Below, one piece after another: positions 1-12,682 of a stretch of 64,000 nt of DNA. The notes below the pieces were generated by a model that was not told the origin of the DNA, made no database searches, and worked only from the letters and a program-made list of their open reading frames with translations. The first letter of the stretch is position 1; every line of letters starts with the position of its first letter. The stretch is from Incurvaria masculella (Eukaryota; Arthropoda; Insecta; Lepidoptera; Incurvariidae), in the NCBI GenBank assembly GCA_946894095.1, contig OX335649.1:12666001-12730000 (forward strand). Reading direction: 5' to 3'. The position numbers and the translations under genes are program-made.

Positions 1-474
1 AATAATATCTCGGTAACGAGACACTTTAGAAAAAAATAATATATTTTTTGTCTTGGAAAAACATGAGGACTACGCTCCCGAAACGTATATAGTGGCCGTT
101 GCAACAATCTGCAACGTCTTAGTTATGTCAGGTATTCTGTGGAATATTCTCTTCAGTCATATCTTGGTTGATCTTGTGTGGTGTCTCAACAAGTTTTAAG
201 TCTGCTATCCACATGCTTTTCGTTTCGAGCATTCCTGGTTGTGAGATTTGTTAGACTTACACGCACAGGCGACGCCGCCACTACTACAATTAAGGTGAAT
301 GTGAAAAGATGTCCACATAAATCAACGTCAATCTCTTGTTGAAAATACATAATTTAAAAAATCTGTCATGAGTGGCTGTCACTTCGATTGCCATCGCTCC
401 ATATTCCTCAAGGGCTTGTCTTTATCATGGCATTATCAACACTTTTATGGGTCGCTAAATTACATTGGGTGAAA

Positions 475-570
475 AAAAATCCAATTCGAATTTCCATTTC
501 CGCTTCGACCATTAATTGAGGTAGTGTCAACCCGGGTGAACTTACCGGTGGGTACTTATTTAGTTTTACA
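475..570 (-). mobile_element. SINE body fragment
   Basis: ATTTCCGCTTCGACCAT, GTCAACCCGGGTGAACTTACC and TTAGTTTTACATGGAATC match the central SINE body. Confidence 0.6.
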
Positions 571-2160
571 TGGAATCTAAGTTATTCAAATACAAATCAG
601 ATTTCAAGATTAGTCAAGAAAAAATTGGGTGTCCTGAACTCCAATCGATGAATTCTGAATCGGAACTCAAAGGACCGGACTGGCCGGTTCGGCCAGGGAA
701 ACAGAGAATAACCATACATGAGGACAGCACATACACTGAACTGTATACTAATGGTATAAGCATGTACTTATAAACTGCGTTGAGACTAAAATGTATTAAC
801 TTGAAACAAGTGATCAGGTGCTGTGATCAAGTGACTGGACGGACGCTCCACGCAGAGCAAATTGCGACTTAGAGCACAGCAATAATAGTCAACGAGGCCG
901 CATTACAGAACCCAAGCGGGCTAGTCTAACATTAATAAACGGCTAGAATGAGAAATCCAAGGTTGGGGATTGTCCATTCCCGATTGGGGGCAATCTGACT
1001 AAAGAGCGGATCGATTAAGCGTCTCGAATGGGAGTCGGTAACGAATAACTTTATTACTCGATGGCCGTTAAGGCGGCTCGAGGAAACGCTATGTTACGGA
1101 AGCGAAATTATTTATAGCTAGTCGTAATACTTGATTAAACTCTTTACAACTCACACGTGTCGAGCGAGTTGCTCAAAATACCGGGCGGCAGTGTGCAGAC
1201 GACGCGGAGGACGAAGAAGACAATGGAAGAAACGGACTCACAGATATGATGCAGTCTTAAGAAATAATGGAAGGTCCAAAAGAACGTACCTGTAACAAAT
1301 GAAAAAAACATTAGCGTGAATAGGTAATATTTTCACGATGCAACCGTCTTATGGTCAGTATTGTGCGTTGGAATGATTGCGTACGACGGTGGCGACGCGG
1401 AAAATCTTGCAATTATTGTTGAAAATCGGCACAAGGACGATGTCCCGCGAGGTGAGAATTGACTCACCTCGAAGTGACTTGCGCCCCGATCGACAGTAAT
1501 ATGCATTTTCTCACCATTTGCGACCGATTAAGATGCTCAAATTTTCTAACCCAAACTAAGAACCTATAGGAACGTGTTTCTTGCAAACTGCAGTGCCATA
1601 TGTCCACGTAATCGGGGATTAGGTTGCGATCTCTGTCATCATTAGCTACATACACAGACGCGGTGTGATCAGAGGATTCAGTGCGTTAATTACACAACGT
1701 CGCTGATTCAACTACTCGAATCCGATTAACATCAGATTCTCAGGAATCAGCGAGTATTTGAGCAAATCGAGATGTATTTAAAGTGGCCTTGGGCCCGCGT
1801 ATTGTTGAATAAACAAAAGGCGGTTGCGGCGAGGCGTGGGGTTTCACACGTAACCCTATCTACGTAGCGAGCCTTCCCTCGGTCGCACACCGCTTAGCAG
1901 CGCCTGCTACGCGAGTAAGAAGTTTATAGGCGAAAAACAAATGTGATAGAATTTAATTGACTATTTGCAAACGAGGCGAGACCCCTTGTCCTATTAGTCG
2001 GATATAGTGGATAAAGTTAAACAATATCTACTATGATTGGTGATAAAATTCGAAGATTGCTATTAAATTAGGAACACAGGTGAGGAAATGGCACAACACC
2101 GCCGATATATTTTGGGGTAGATTTGCATATTCCAACATTCAATGGCAATCTCATGGTATT
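571..2160. other. no gene or repeat recognised
   Basis: Mixed-composition DNA with only short chance frames (63 codons at most). Confidence 0.5.
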
Positions 2161-2451
2161 TTAAGGTAGGCGTTCCCGCTTAACTCTCCATACAAACGTG
2201 GAAAGAACATCAAGCGCATATTTATTGTCAGAGATCCAAAATTATACTCAAAACAGCTTTATTTGATGGAACTAGATGTCTGATGACCCTTAGCATTGTA
2301 AAATACTGTTTAGTTTCTAAGTTATAAGGTCAAGGCTCCTTATCACTGAGCCTGTCTTTGTCTTTGAAACAGAGAAGGTCCCAGAGCGCAGTGGCACGAC
2401 TTTGTACCGTGCCCGCGAATGAGTTAGTCCCGTCGGGAAGGGCCAAATTAA
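2161..2451. mobile_element. TTAA-flanked MITE, internally deleted copy
   Basis: Begins TTAAGGTAGGCG and ends GGGCCAAATTAA. The first 180 bp and last 110 bp match the full copies; the middle is missing. ORFs here are fragments of repeat sequence, not genes. Confidence 0.75.
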
Positions 2452-4354
2452 GCTCCAAAACTTTCCGTTGGACCAGATCTAGCGGCAACCGCGTTCTCTT
2501 ATTTTCCAAACTGGCTTCACCGCTTTCGTTAGACTTTTGCAACACGGCGACCTTCTGACGTACCGAGTACATTTCGCCGCCGACTCTAGTGAGCGATCGC
2601 ATGTGAGTTATGACGGCGGCGGGCGGCAGGGGCACACACGTACAGGTACCGCGTTATATAACGGCAGGTGACATTGCACAAGCGGCGGCGGCGCCGGCGC
2701 AGCCGAGGGCGCGGGCGGGCATCACCTCGGCGGGTCGGCGGTCAACTCGGAGCGCGTGCCGTTAGAATTGTGTCAAGCGAGCCTCGTTAAGACGACATGT
2801 GCATGGTAGACCGCACGGCAAGGCTGGCTGGCCTATTTAACGGACACCCATTCTGTCGTTTGCGTAACGTTGCTGCTCATCGTGAACAGTTGTCAGATCA
2901 CGACTTATTTTCTGTAGACCTCAAACAATCTAAACTAAGGATGCACTGTTTCGCACATACGTCAAAGCGCGGAACTGCTAGATTAGTTTTACACGTTTCA
3001 TTTGATAGCAGTGACTACCGCGGAAGTGACGTCGGAAAGTATATTAGCGCATCTACGATAGCAACGTTATTTAATACAGAGACAAATCCACAGAACGTGA
3101 ACGTCGATCTACACATGTCTGGCAACGTTGCAGAACCGCTGCGGTCGTGGTCACGATTGGAAAAAAAACTAGCCCACTTTTGGCGACGCCGATGCGAGTA
3201 AACTGCTCCGAGACCTCGGCGATCAATTCGGTAACAGAATAAACAGGGGTCATTAACATTGGGATATTGTATTCGCTAATGTAAAATAGTCGAGTGGCTT
3301 CCGATGAGCAGGGGGCCGTGCTTGCATACTGAATCCGGGTCTCGTTCTAATCGCTCCGCTCCGCAGATCTATTTGTTGCTTGCCAGATATGAATCTTGTA
3401 ACCAATTAGCACAACACAATGACACACCACAAACCCTATATTATATCTATCCTCTGAATAGTCATACAATGCTGTCCTTTGCATTTACATGCAGTTTCGA
3501 ATTCGAGAGAAAGGAACAAAATATTTTAATTTCATTTATTTAAACTTTTTGGTAGTCAAACTACACCAAGTTACGTCACAAAGATCCGCGGATTCGATCA
3601 ACCCAGTAAAGAAGAACCCGCAAAGAAACTTCACGGGTTTACATAATTAACTAATCAGAAGATGATCTGGGTTAATTGGAAACAGGGTAAGATTATATTA
3701 AAAACCGGCAAATTTTTCGTAGAACATAACGAGGCATCGGGATCATCGAAAAATTGGCAATCGTCACTCATTTGTAACTTGCCAATCATCCGCAGTCCTC
3801 AGCAATAATATTCAAACCATAAAAAAAAACATTTTAAAAGTGTCAATCGAGAGGTCTACAAGGAAGTAATCAATATGATCGGAAGCGGTGCAAGATAAGC
3901 TCATCCTTCGCGCTGAGACCATCGCCACATTGAACGGTGCGACATTATCTCACAGGGAATCCCTTCTTATGTCCTAAGTCCGTGTCGCGGGCAACGCAAA
4001 AACGTGGAAATACCAGAACAAACGGAACGGAGCCGCACAAGTAGTCACGAGACGTCCCAGCCGCGGCCCACGCGCCATGCGCTCGGTTCGCAATGATGTA
4101 ACTGAGCAAACGCAATCATTCGCACCATATTAGCTGAAACTATACCGATGAAGCATACGGCAAATACGGCTTCCGCTACCAAATCACGTCGCTTTGCTTA
4201 AACCCAGGTGCTGAGTTTGTGCCAGGTTGAGAGAGCATACAGTTGGATAAAAAATGCGACGAGAGTTAAATTTTTTTTTAAACTGACATCTACACGGAGC
4301 AAGCAGGTGTTTCGCCACTTACCGAATAAAATTTACTCCAGGAAAACTGGCTCC
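2452..4354. other. no supported gene; GC-rich patch and one longer frame
   Basis: A GGCGGCGGCGCCGGCGC patch lies at 2,665-2,760. A 134-codon + frame (2797-3201) follows it but shows no known motif, no splice support and ordinary codon use; I treat it as chance. Confidence 0.45.
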
Positions 4355-4745
4355 AAACTTTTTTTTTATGTAACTGGAAATGATGGCTTACACCACATCC
4401 ACCGACACATTAACCCAACACGCTGCATTCTCGAATGAATTCGGTGCGATGCCAGGACCTTGAAGCACGGCTACATTGAACTGGGTGGGAAACCCGAACG
4501 ATTATTAATTGCCTTTTCGACCTTATTTCCATCTAATGCAATGGTACCAACCCGGGTGAGCTTAACCTTAAATGGGAGTTACAGTTTTACATGGATACCA
4601 TGGCCCATCTCGCATTCGTAACGAAATGCACTAATCAACTCAGAAAAAGAAAGAAATGCATGAATGGGGCCCGGATTTGAAACTATGACCTTTGGTATGG
4701 ATCAGCTACTATCCCCTCAAGTCAGTTCAAATGAATATAGGTCCC
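4355..4745 (-). mobile_element. tRNA-headed SINE, diverged
   Basis: Body landmarks GATGCCAGGACCTTG, GGCTACATTGAACTGG, AATGGTACCAACCCGGGTGAG and TTACAGTTTTACATGG; the head (GGGGCCCGGATTTGAAAC) is recognisable but degraded. Confidence 0.75.
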
Positions 4746-7054
4746 CAGTCGAGAGTCATAAACTAGATCGTGTGCAATAACGAAACTAGCATTCTTGCAC
4801 GGCAACACTAATTGGATTGCCCACCCAGGTTATGCCAACGTAAGACGGGACTGCTGTAGCGTATCAAAAGGCGCGGAGCGGGCCGCAGAAGCGAGAAACG
4901 GCCGGGGGTATCCAGCGGCGGCGACAACCGCAGACAATTAGCCGCACGTGAAGGTCCGCGTTGGGTCGTGCGCGCGTTCGGCCCACTTACCGCGCTCGAT
5001 CGCATCCTCTCCGCCGCCGCCTCCGCCGCCGCCCGACACAATACGGCAACCAACTCTACAGATGCTAGTAAATCTCCGGCGCGGAATACAACAAGCGGGG
5101 CGTCGCCGTATCCGGTTGCCACGTCGGGAGAAGGATATCTGCCAATCGGTTAAGATTTAACACTGCCATGCGTGTGCTAATCCGTGGCGTGATGCGTATT
5201 GCTGGGAACAAAAACGTCTCGTCGCCTGGGAAAATCTAGTGAGAATTTGACGTATACACTGACGAATTTAAGTGTGTGTGTACACTTAATGGAATAAAAT
5301 ATTCTAAGATAAAACTAGATACGTGAACATATGCCACCTGACTTGTCAGAACTGTGTAGAAAATTCCCATTTTAAGGAAGTGCTATGCTAAGACATTTTG
5401 CATCAACAAAGCTAACGAAATATGGAGCCATGTCTCAAGAATTTAAGAGGATAATGAGGTCATTAAGTTCGTGCCTGTTTACTCAGTCAAATTAAGATTT
5501 CTGATATTTTGAACATTAAATAAGTTTACTATCAACTACGTTCAGCTTACAATCAGCTACGTCTATAAGATTTTGTTGTTTTTTTTAATAAATAAATTTA
5601 TATCCGTGATATACGCCTGTAAAAATGTGCATATAAATACAAATAGTCGTGTATCATGGATACAAGTTAAGTTATCAAAAATCAACATAAGACGTAAACG
5701 TACAGACGTAGCACTCAGTTGATTTATTATTAATTTGACTGAGGAAACAGGGACGCGACATTGTATGGAATTCGATCACAACATTATCCTCTTAAAAAGT
5801 TTTATTCAGCTCTATGCTATACGTATTAAGAAATGAATGTTAATCTGAGAGCTGCAGAAATTTAACATGGTGAATAGATTACGTAAAAGACAAGGGGACA
5901 AGGTGTGGATAGTGTGTCGACATACAACCATGTAAATTTTCGCTAATCAATTAATTACATGAATTAATCGAACATATTACGAAATTGATCTATCCAAACG
6001 ATGGAAACAAAAAATGTATAGCTACAATATGCTGTTTAGCAATTCGTGTCTATTCAATGTGAACCTTTTCCACATTAAATATCTATACTTAATGTAATGT
6101 ATATAAGAAAAATATTTCAGTTGGGCATGCAAATGTAGTTTACTAATAGTTTTAAAATCACTGTTCAAATATGCTTGATATTCGGTATCTAATATCAAGC
6201 AACAAATATCCGTGTCTTCACGGTTTGGTTTTTTTTCAAAAAAATAATTTATTAAAGAATGAATGAAAAATTTGGGTCAAGATTAAATGTTTCCTGTTAT
6301 TTGACTTGGTTTCTTGAAATAAAAATCGTGCAGGCACATATACACGTTCGTTATTATCCTGATTTTAGTTACTAAATATAAATAAAATTGGAACAGTGTT
6401 ATTCAAATTATTAGTAAACTACGTTTGTATGGGGAACATAGCTTATTTATGACAAATATGTTTTTATTCGTACGCGCGAAACCCGAAGGTTTGCCTGCAC
6501 GTGACCTTGTGTCTTGTGCTAGCATTTCACAAAATTTTTTGTAACAATATTTGAAAAAATTTGATATACACCCGTATCATCAATTCATACATAAACATAA
6601 CATCATAAATTCACCCTGTACCAGTATTTTTCATTTTCTTACATAATTACAATTCATTTATCAACATTTTTTTGTTTTGATACTGAGAAATCTTTTTCAA
6701 TATTAAAACAAAAAAAATCTGGGAATAAGCATTTAAATAATATAGGATTCAAACTACGTCATTGCGGATTATTTTGCCAAATAAATTTACAGTTGTCGGA
6801 ATTTTGCTCTGTAGGTCAAGTTTAAGCCTTCTCGGCTAATAAAATTATGTAAAACACTGATACTAGGTACATAAACGATGTATATTAAAGTGTTTTTTTC
6901 CGCTTCACGCTTCGAGGACCGTTCGAGAGATTATGCACACGGACACACTCGTAGCAATAAGTACCATTTGAATAGAGCACACGGAAGGATCGAGCCATAT
7001 CTCACACGAGGGCAGACAGTAAGCGGTGATTATATTTTATGCAATCGCACACAT
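4746..7054. other. AT-rich DNA, nothing recognised apart from the CpG block
   Basis: From 5,130 to 7,050 the sequence is strongly AT-rich with many poly-T and poly-A runs and no frame above 60 codons until a chance one at 6,878. Confidence 0.5.
4850..5130. other. CpG-rich block, function unknown
   Basis: GC-rich island in AT-rich DNA with a CCGCCGCCTCCGCCGCCGCC run. On the - strand GAGCGCG/GTAAGTGG could be a donor of a 5' exon. Open in several frames on both strands, as GC-rich DNA often is; no protein recognised. Confidence 0.3.
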
Positions 7055-7230
7055 AACAGTACTGGCCATGGATGGCTAATACCATACACATCCTGTCATG
7101 ATATAAGCCCATCACACCGCATTCCTGAAGGAGTTAGGTGCTATTTCAGGACCTTGTTATTATGGATACACGGCTATTAAGAAAAAAACCACCATTAAAT
7201 GCGATGGTCCCTACTAGAGCAAGCAGTTTT
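7055..7230 (-). mobile_element. SINE tail-side fragment
   Basis: GGCCATGGATGGCTAATACCA, GATATAAGCCCATCACACCGC and AGGTGCTATTTCAGGACC match the SINE body, shortened. Confidence 0.65.
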
Positions 7231-8559
7231 AACTAGCAAGAAGGAAAGAGGTATCAAAGTTGGTTTGATTGGTTCCACACCTTGAGTATTTTGCTGTTGG
7301 TTCCGGCCCTTAGAATAATACAATTGGTCCCACTGCATATCTTCCCGTACATGTCTTAAGAGGCTATGCAGGGCTTTGTCGTTGATAACTCGGATCCCAC
7401 ATAAAAATATCTACTCTTTCTTGCTTATCAAATATTATAGGGTTAATTTTGCCCGGGTTAGTACAATCGCCCTGAATTAACGATGATCCAAGCGGCAATC
7501 ACAACCGACCGAGCTTTCCATTCATTCAATGTATCCGTGTAAAATACAAGGAAGATCCTGGCATAACACTTAGTTCTCAAGTGATGAAAAAAAAGTGACG
7601 AGCGTTCTCATTCTAAGAAACAAGTGCTTCTTGAAAATGTTATAGTGATAAAGTATCAATCAGTCACTGTAGTGCCGGCGAGCTGACGAATGCGATGGGT
7701 GATGGCTGATGCGATGCGCGCTGAGCTCATCGCGAGAATCCGCCGCTAAATTGTAGCAAAAAGCGACGAAGACGCGAGGAACAAAGAACACCTGCCACCA
7801 CATCTCGACAGGGCTTCATCAATGAACGTGGCCGACGTTGCGAGCATTAAAAATAATTATTACACGAGCGCGAGCAAAAACTAACAAATTATGCATCGGC
7901 TAATGAACTAATTGACATTTAAACTTAATGTATTCTACGTAGCCTTTAAAACAGGACATTTAAAAAAAATCCGCATGAAACAGATATTGTTCGATTCGAT
8001 GCACAAAGGAAACACAATAGTCGATTAATCGTAAACGTTCGAGTTCAACGCACGGATTGATAGTAAGAGTGTGACCTTATTTGTGCTAAGTGAAGAATCG
8101 TCAAGTATAAGGTTTTTACTAGACTCTTTCTCCTTTATTGACCGCATAAAATAACATGCTTTCTGTTTACGAAAACAATTTCGAGTATGTATTTTCTAAT
8201 CTAAACTATACTTGACAATTCTATTAAAGTCCGGCTGACCAAATTTTTGAAAGGATTCTATGCAAAACGTAGAGATAAAGGAAGTTATACTACATTATTT
8301 TGTAACGAAAACCACATTAAACCTTTTATATGTAATTGAAAAAGTCAATAACAGGTCTATCTCACCTTTACCATGTTTTGATGCATGACACGGATCCGTC
8401 GATGTGTGTAAGCAGTTTTTTTGGTTTCGTTTTAGATCCATGGCTGAAAGACCGCTTTTAAAATATTTGAAAGGATTTTAAATGGCTAGCCCATAGTCAA
8501 ATTATTCTGATTACGTACTAGATTAATATTTCCATATCGCCTTTCTGATTTAGCTATAG
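7231..8559. other. nothing recognised
   Basis: AT-rich DNA with short runs of A or T; no frame, hairpin or known repeat noticed. Confidence 0.45.
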
Positions 8560-8972
8560 TTTTTTTTATGCAACCTGACATGGATGGCTAATACCACACT
8601 ACTACCGTTATGATAATAGCCCAATACACGACATTCCCGAAGGAATTAGGTGCCATGCCAGGACCTTCCTTTTATGAGCACGGCTACATTGAACTAGATG
8701 GAAAACACAGACAATTTTTAATTGCAGCTTCAACCATAGTTTCATCCAATGCGGTGGTACCAACCCGGGCGGGCTTAACTCTACCACCTAGTAGGGGAAG
8801 GGGACCTACAGTTTTACATGGGTTCCGAACAATGGAACAGCTCGCAGTCGTAACGAAATGCACTTATCCAACTCAGAAAGAGAAAGAAAGTGGTGCATGT
8901 CCGGGCGAGGATTTGAATCCAGACCTCTCGCATGAAAGGCAAGTCCTCTAGCCCCTAGACTACGAGCTGTTA
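8560..8972 (-). mobile_element. tRNA-headed SINE, full copy
   Basis: On the - strand it begins with a tRNA-like head: CAGCTCGTAGTCTAGGGGC (A box) and GGATTCAAATCCTCGCC (B box) lie about 40 nt apart. Then come CTTTCTTTCTCTTTCTGAG, TGTAAAACTGTAGGTCCCC, GGTACCACCGCATTGGATG, TTCAATGTAGCCGTGCTC, AGGTCCTGGCATGGCACC and a tail ending in GTCAGGTTGCATAAAAAAAAC. It is the reference copy for the family here. Confidence 0.85.
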
Positions 8973-9344
8973 AACAAAATGAATATGAAGCATTAAAATA
9001 TAAATATAAACAAATGAGCTACAGAATGTTCATTCATGAGACCGACGTTTTTTCCGAGTCTGTTATTACGGTTCGCAGCCAGGACATTTGCATAATTTTC
9101 CGAACAATACATCTCCAGCGCATTGACCACTAACATTCGTGTGTGGCGCATTACACGTTAGTGCATCTCTTTAGCGGACGGACGACGTTGAACATTCAAG
9201 GTTCCCTCGTTAAACGTCGAGAAAAAAAACGAAGAGAATAAATATAATTAAATAATATTTCAAACGACAATGGTGCGGTGAGCGCGCCGCGCACCGGGCA
9301 ACCCTGACCACGCCGGGCGGCGATTCGGGTAGCCGACGCTGCGC

Positions 9345-9790
9345 GCAAGGTTGGTACCGACTGGCGATGGGTCATTCCGGCTCCAAGAATGGAATGCATT
9401 CCCATTCCTACTCCACACGTCCGTCACTCCGAGAACCAGGCGAGAACCCACAAAAATCTGGATTTCCACCCCGGAGTGGCTAAAGTTCACTCCGGAATGA
9501 CTATACCGGAATGGTGCGTACTCCGATTAACCGCAAGACTCTTAAATGAGATCTAAGTTTCCGTAGAATATTTCGACTATATTGCAGTGTGGAATGATTA
9601 TTCAGCCGCCTGGAATGTCTATAACAAGACGGAATGGATATAACTTCATGAGGTGTGGGAATGGGACTAGCAGCTAGGACGCCTAATGAAGAGTGTCAAA
9701 AGGAGTCACTAAAGCAAAGGAAGCGGTTTCTCGGAATGGGGTGCACCCAGAATGACCCATCGCTAGTGCCGACTGCCCGGCCGGACGCCG
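9345..9790. repeat. inverted repeat with GGAATG motifs
   Basis: GGCGATGGGTCATTC at 9364 returns inverted as GAATGACCCATCGC near 9750, within imperfect arms of about 55 bp. GGAATG or CATTCC occurs more than a dozen times between. Probably a decayed foldback element. Confidence 0.55.
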
Positions 9791-10540
9791 CCGCGCTTCC
9801 TATGATTTATTCGTCGACAAATCAAAGCGTCCAATAAAGCGCCGCGCGCCGCAGCCATTTGCATTGACATGCTTCGCCATTAGCTTCACTCTGAGACAAT
9901 TGAGTTCAAGGACGATTGCCGTGCGCGGCGCGTCACGTCGTGCCGGTCGGTCGCCACCTCGGCCTGAACAATGCCGGCGCCGCTTCTGTCACAATCCTCC
10001 GCTCATAAAACGTAAATATGGACACTTCTGGCCTTACGCAAGCGCGTGCATTTGCTCTGCTTATTGGAGCACTCACCTTCGCAGTCGCTCCGTTTTATGC
10101 AAATTTGTCAGTTAATTATTTACACTACATAACGTATTGTCAGGTGCACTCGACGTCACTTAAGCTGGAGGTCGACGGACATCCACCGAAGCAGTCAACA
10201 ATCGAAGGTGTCCTACGAGTCGATCACTATACAGACCTTCATTACGAGCGATACGGACCCATGAATAAATCATCAAACATAACCTTAAATTTGGCATTAC
10301 ATGCTTCGTGCTGATGAAAACATTCTGAAGACTTATTTCAGAGCTATCCACTAAATCGTTAAGTTTTTCGTGCATAGTTACTGAATAGAAAAAATACTGA
10401 TTATAACATAATCTACGTAGTCTTTCCGTCTGATCAGAGTTCTATACAAGATATATGTATGCAAAAACAGCATAAGCGCAAGTTTTACCCACTTTTCCAT
10501 GGATATTTCGCGCGTGGCATAACACGGCCTCAAGACGACA

Positions 10541-10668
10541 CAATGGCTAAGCAGATCAGCTACACAACGGTCAAGCAGATCAGCTAAACAACGGTTAAGC
10601 AGATCAGCTACACAACGGCTAAGCAGATCAGCTACAACAACGGCTAAGCAGACCAGCTACACGGCGGA
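10541..10668. repeat. minisatellite, unit about 27 bp, five copies
   Basis: Unit GGCTAAGCAGATCAGCTACA plus CAACGG, repeated with small changes. Confidence 0.9.
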
Positions 10669-11099
10669 GCGGTAAGCCGCGCCGAAAGCGAGCGCGACCA
10701 CCCTCGAGCCGCGCTCGACATTTCAAATAACGAAAGTGGTAATTCTCTGAAAGCGTCGCCTGACCGACATGCGTCCGAGAACAATCGGCCCGGGAGATTT
10801 CTCCGCGGTCCAATGAGAATGGTAATCGGTTCGGCGGCGAAGATGACACAGATTGACACGAGTTAGGCACACGTATTGTTCCGCCCTGCGGTGGGCGGGT
10901 CGATAGACGCCCCCGCGTACATTCCGATTGTAAAAGTAGATCTTCCGATAAAAGACGATCCGTGCTCGACTAACCCCCTTCGGTATATTTAGTGTCACCG
11001 TTCTGATATGGACGTTTTTTTTTTTACTGGATGGTTTGTACCTACAATACCTGTCATGGTGTTGTCCAATACACCCATGGAACCCTTCCTCGTAATAGA

Positions 11100-11333
11100 A
11101 CAGCAGGTCTATTATAGGAATCCCGTAATCAGGAATCAGGAATCCTGAGTCTATAAAACCGCTTTTATAGCTGTTTTTAAAGCGATTTTTTGAAGGAAAA
11201 CCTGGAATATATTGAAAGACTATTCTCCGGAATATTTCCGTCAAGAAAATCGCTTTAACAACCGCTATATAAGCGGTTTTCTAGACTCAGGATTCCTGAT
11301 TCTTGATTAAGGAATTGCAGGAATAGACCTGCT
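11100..11333. repeat. foldback element, about 95-bp arms
   Basis: Outer ends CAGCAGGTCTATT and its inverse AATAGACCTGCTG; inner parts share GGAATCCTGAGTCTA and AACCGCTT-TATA-GC pairs. Likely a small MITE. The 173-codon frame reading through it on the - strand is a by-product. Confidence 0.75.
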
Positions 11334-11374
11334 GTACGGAAAACGCGGACCACTCACGTCATTTTTTCCTTGCT

Positions 11375-11460
11375 GGACTAACCTTACTACCTTGTCAGTA
11401 GGGAAGGGGGGCCTACAGTTTTACATCCGAGTCCGACCGAATGAGCTCCGACAAGTTTTG
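11375..11460 (-). mobile_element. SINE body fragment
   Basis: AGTAGGGAAGGGGGGCCTACAG then TTTTACATCCGAGTCCGA resembles the middle of the SINE. Confidence 0.5.
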
Positions 11461-11471
11461 TAGCAGGGCAG

Positions 11472-11981
11472 TTAAAGGCGAGCTTTCCCGCTCACCTATA
11501 CAAACGTGGAAATAAAATCATGCGTACATTTAGTGTCGGATACAGAAAATTATATTAAAAGCAGCTTTATTTCATCGATCTATAGACATCCATATGTTTT
11601 GTTTGGTTTCTAAGCAATAAGGTGCGAAAGTTCTAATTTTTTGCGCACTTTTTGCATTAACATTGGACGTGGATTACGCAACGATATAACAAAAAACATA
11701 TAAACAAGTCTACAAATCTAACTCATCAAGCCTAGATTGTTCCATTAAGATTTAAAAACCATTTAGTTTTTGTTTGATCTTTGACTTCAGCGTTCGTGAT
11801 TAACTTTTACCTACAGGTCGTTTTGTAATTAAAATTTTTGTAAATCTAATCGAATTAAACACGTTGCGCCTTGCCTGCTTTGCGGACACGTCGCGTACTC
11901 CTGTCACGATGCGGTACGGTGCCAGAGCGCAATAGCACGATATTGTGCCGCGCCCGCCAATAAGTTAGTCCCGTCGGGAAA
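11472..11981. mobile_element. TTAA-flanked MITE, diverged copy without right border
   Basis: Begins TTAAAGGCGAGCTTTCCCGCT and keeps the ATACAAACGTGG, TTACCTACAGGTCG and GTTAGTCCCGTCGGGAA landmarks, then breaks off before the final TTAA. Confidence 0.7.
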
Positions 11982-12012
11982 TCCGGTTTCAAACAGCTAA
12001 AAGACTTTCAAA

Positions 12013-12498
12013 AAATAATAGTTTAAAAAAACTAAAAAAACACGCTTTTAGAGCTAACCGAACTAAAAAATAGAAAATAATTTTTAATTTTAAAGAGTTT
12101 ATATTACAGTAGTAGAAGATCGAACAATCAATCAGAATTTATCACCTCAAGATAAAATTATAATAAAATTTCAGTTATTAACAAAATAATTCAATTCAGA
12201 GTAAAAAGCGTGGGGTGCTTGATAAAGTAAATGTAACAATCATTCTATTTGCAACTATCTATGAGAGGAGAGTTATGAAAAGTAGTAAAATGCACCCCAC
12301 GCTTTTTACTCTGAATTGAATTATTTTGTTAATAACTGAAACTTTATTATAATTTTATCTTGAGGTGATAAATTCTGATTGATTGTTCGATCTTCTACTA
12401 CTGTAATATAAACTCTTTAAAATTAAAAATTATTTTCTATTTTTTAGTTCGGTTAGCTCTAAAAGCGTGTTTTTTTAGTTTTTTTAAACTATTATTTA
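12013..12498. repeat. foldback element with about 206-bp near-perfect arms
   Basis: Left arm 12013-12218 and right arm 12292-12498 are inverted copies with very few mismatches, separated by 73 nt. Landmarks are ACTAAAAAAACACGCTTTTAG at the outer end and AGAGTAAAAAGCGTGGGGTGC at the inner end. No coding potential; a non-autonomous foldback transposon is the best reading. Confidence 0.85.
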
Positions 12499-12682
12499 TT
12501 TTTCAATTTTTGGTTCGATTTTTCGAATTCATATGCGTTATTTGTACTCCAATCAATAAGACTTTATAATTACAATTTTTTTGATCGTATTAAATTCCTT
12601 CCTTATCGACTGTAATTTCAAAGCATTGGTGTTTACCAAATTTTGTCCCGTAAAATAAATAGATTAAAAATTTATGTTCTGA

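Noticed and set aside
2797..3201. 134-codon + strand frame after a GC-rich patch
   Set aside because: No motif, domain or signal peptide recognised, no splice or poly-A support, and it lies in a field of chance frames.
8610..8951. 113-codon + strand frame
   Set aside because: It is read through a tRNA-headed SINE on the opposite strand.
10018..10314. 98-codon frame starting MDTSGLTQARAFALLIGALTF, which looks like a signal peptide
   Set aside because: The hydrophobic start is suggestive, but the rest shows no family pattern and the region lacks other gene signals.
10723..11244. 173-codon - strand frame
   Set aside because: It reads through one arm and the loop of a foldback element and carries no recognisable motif.
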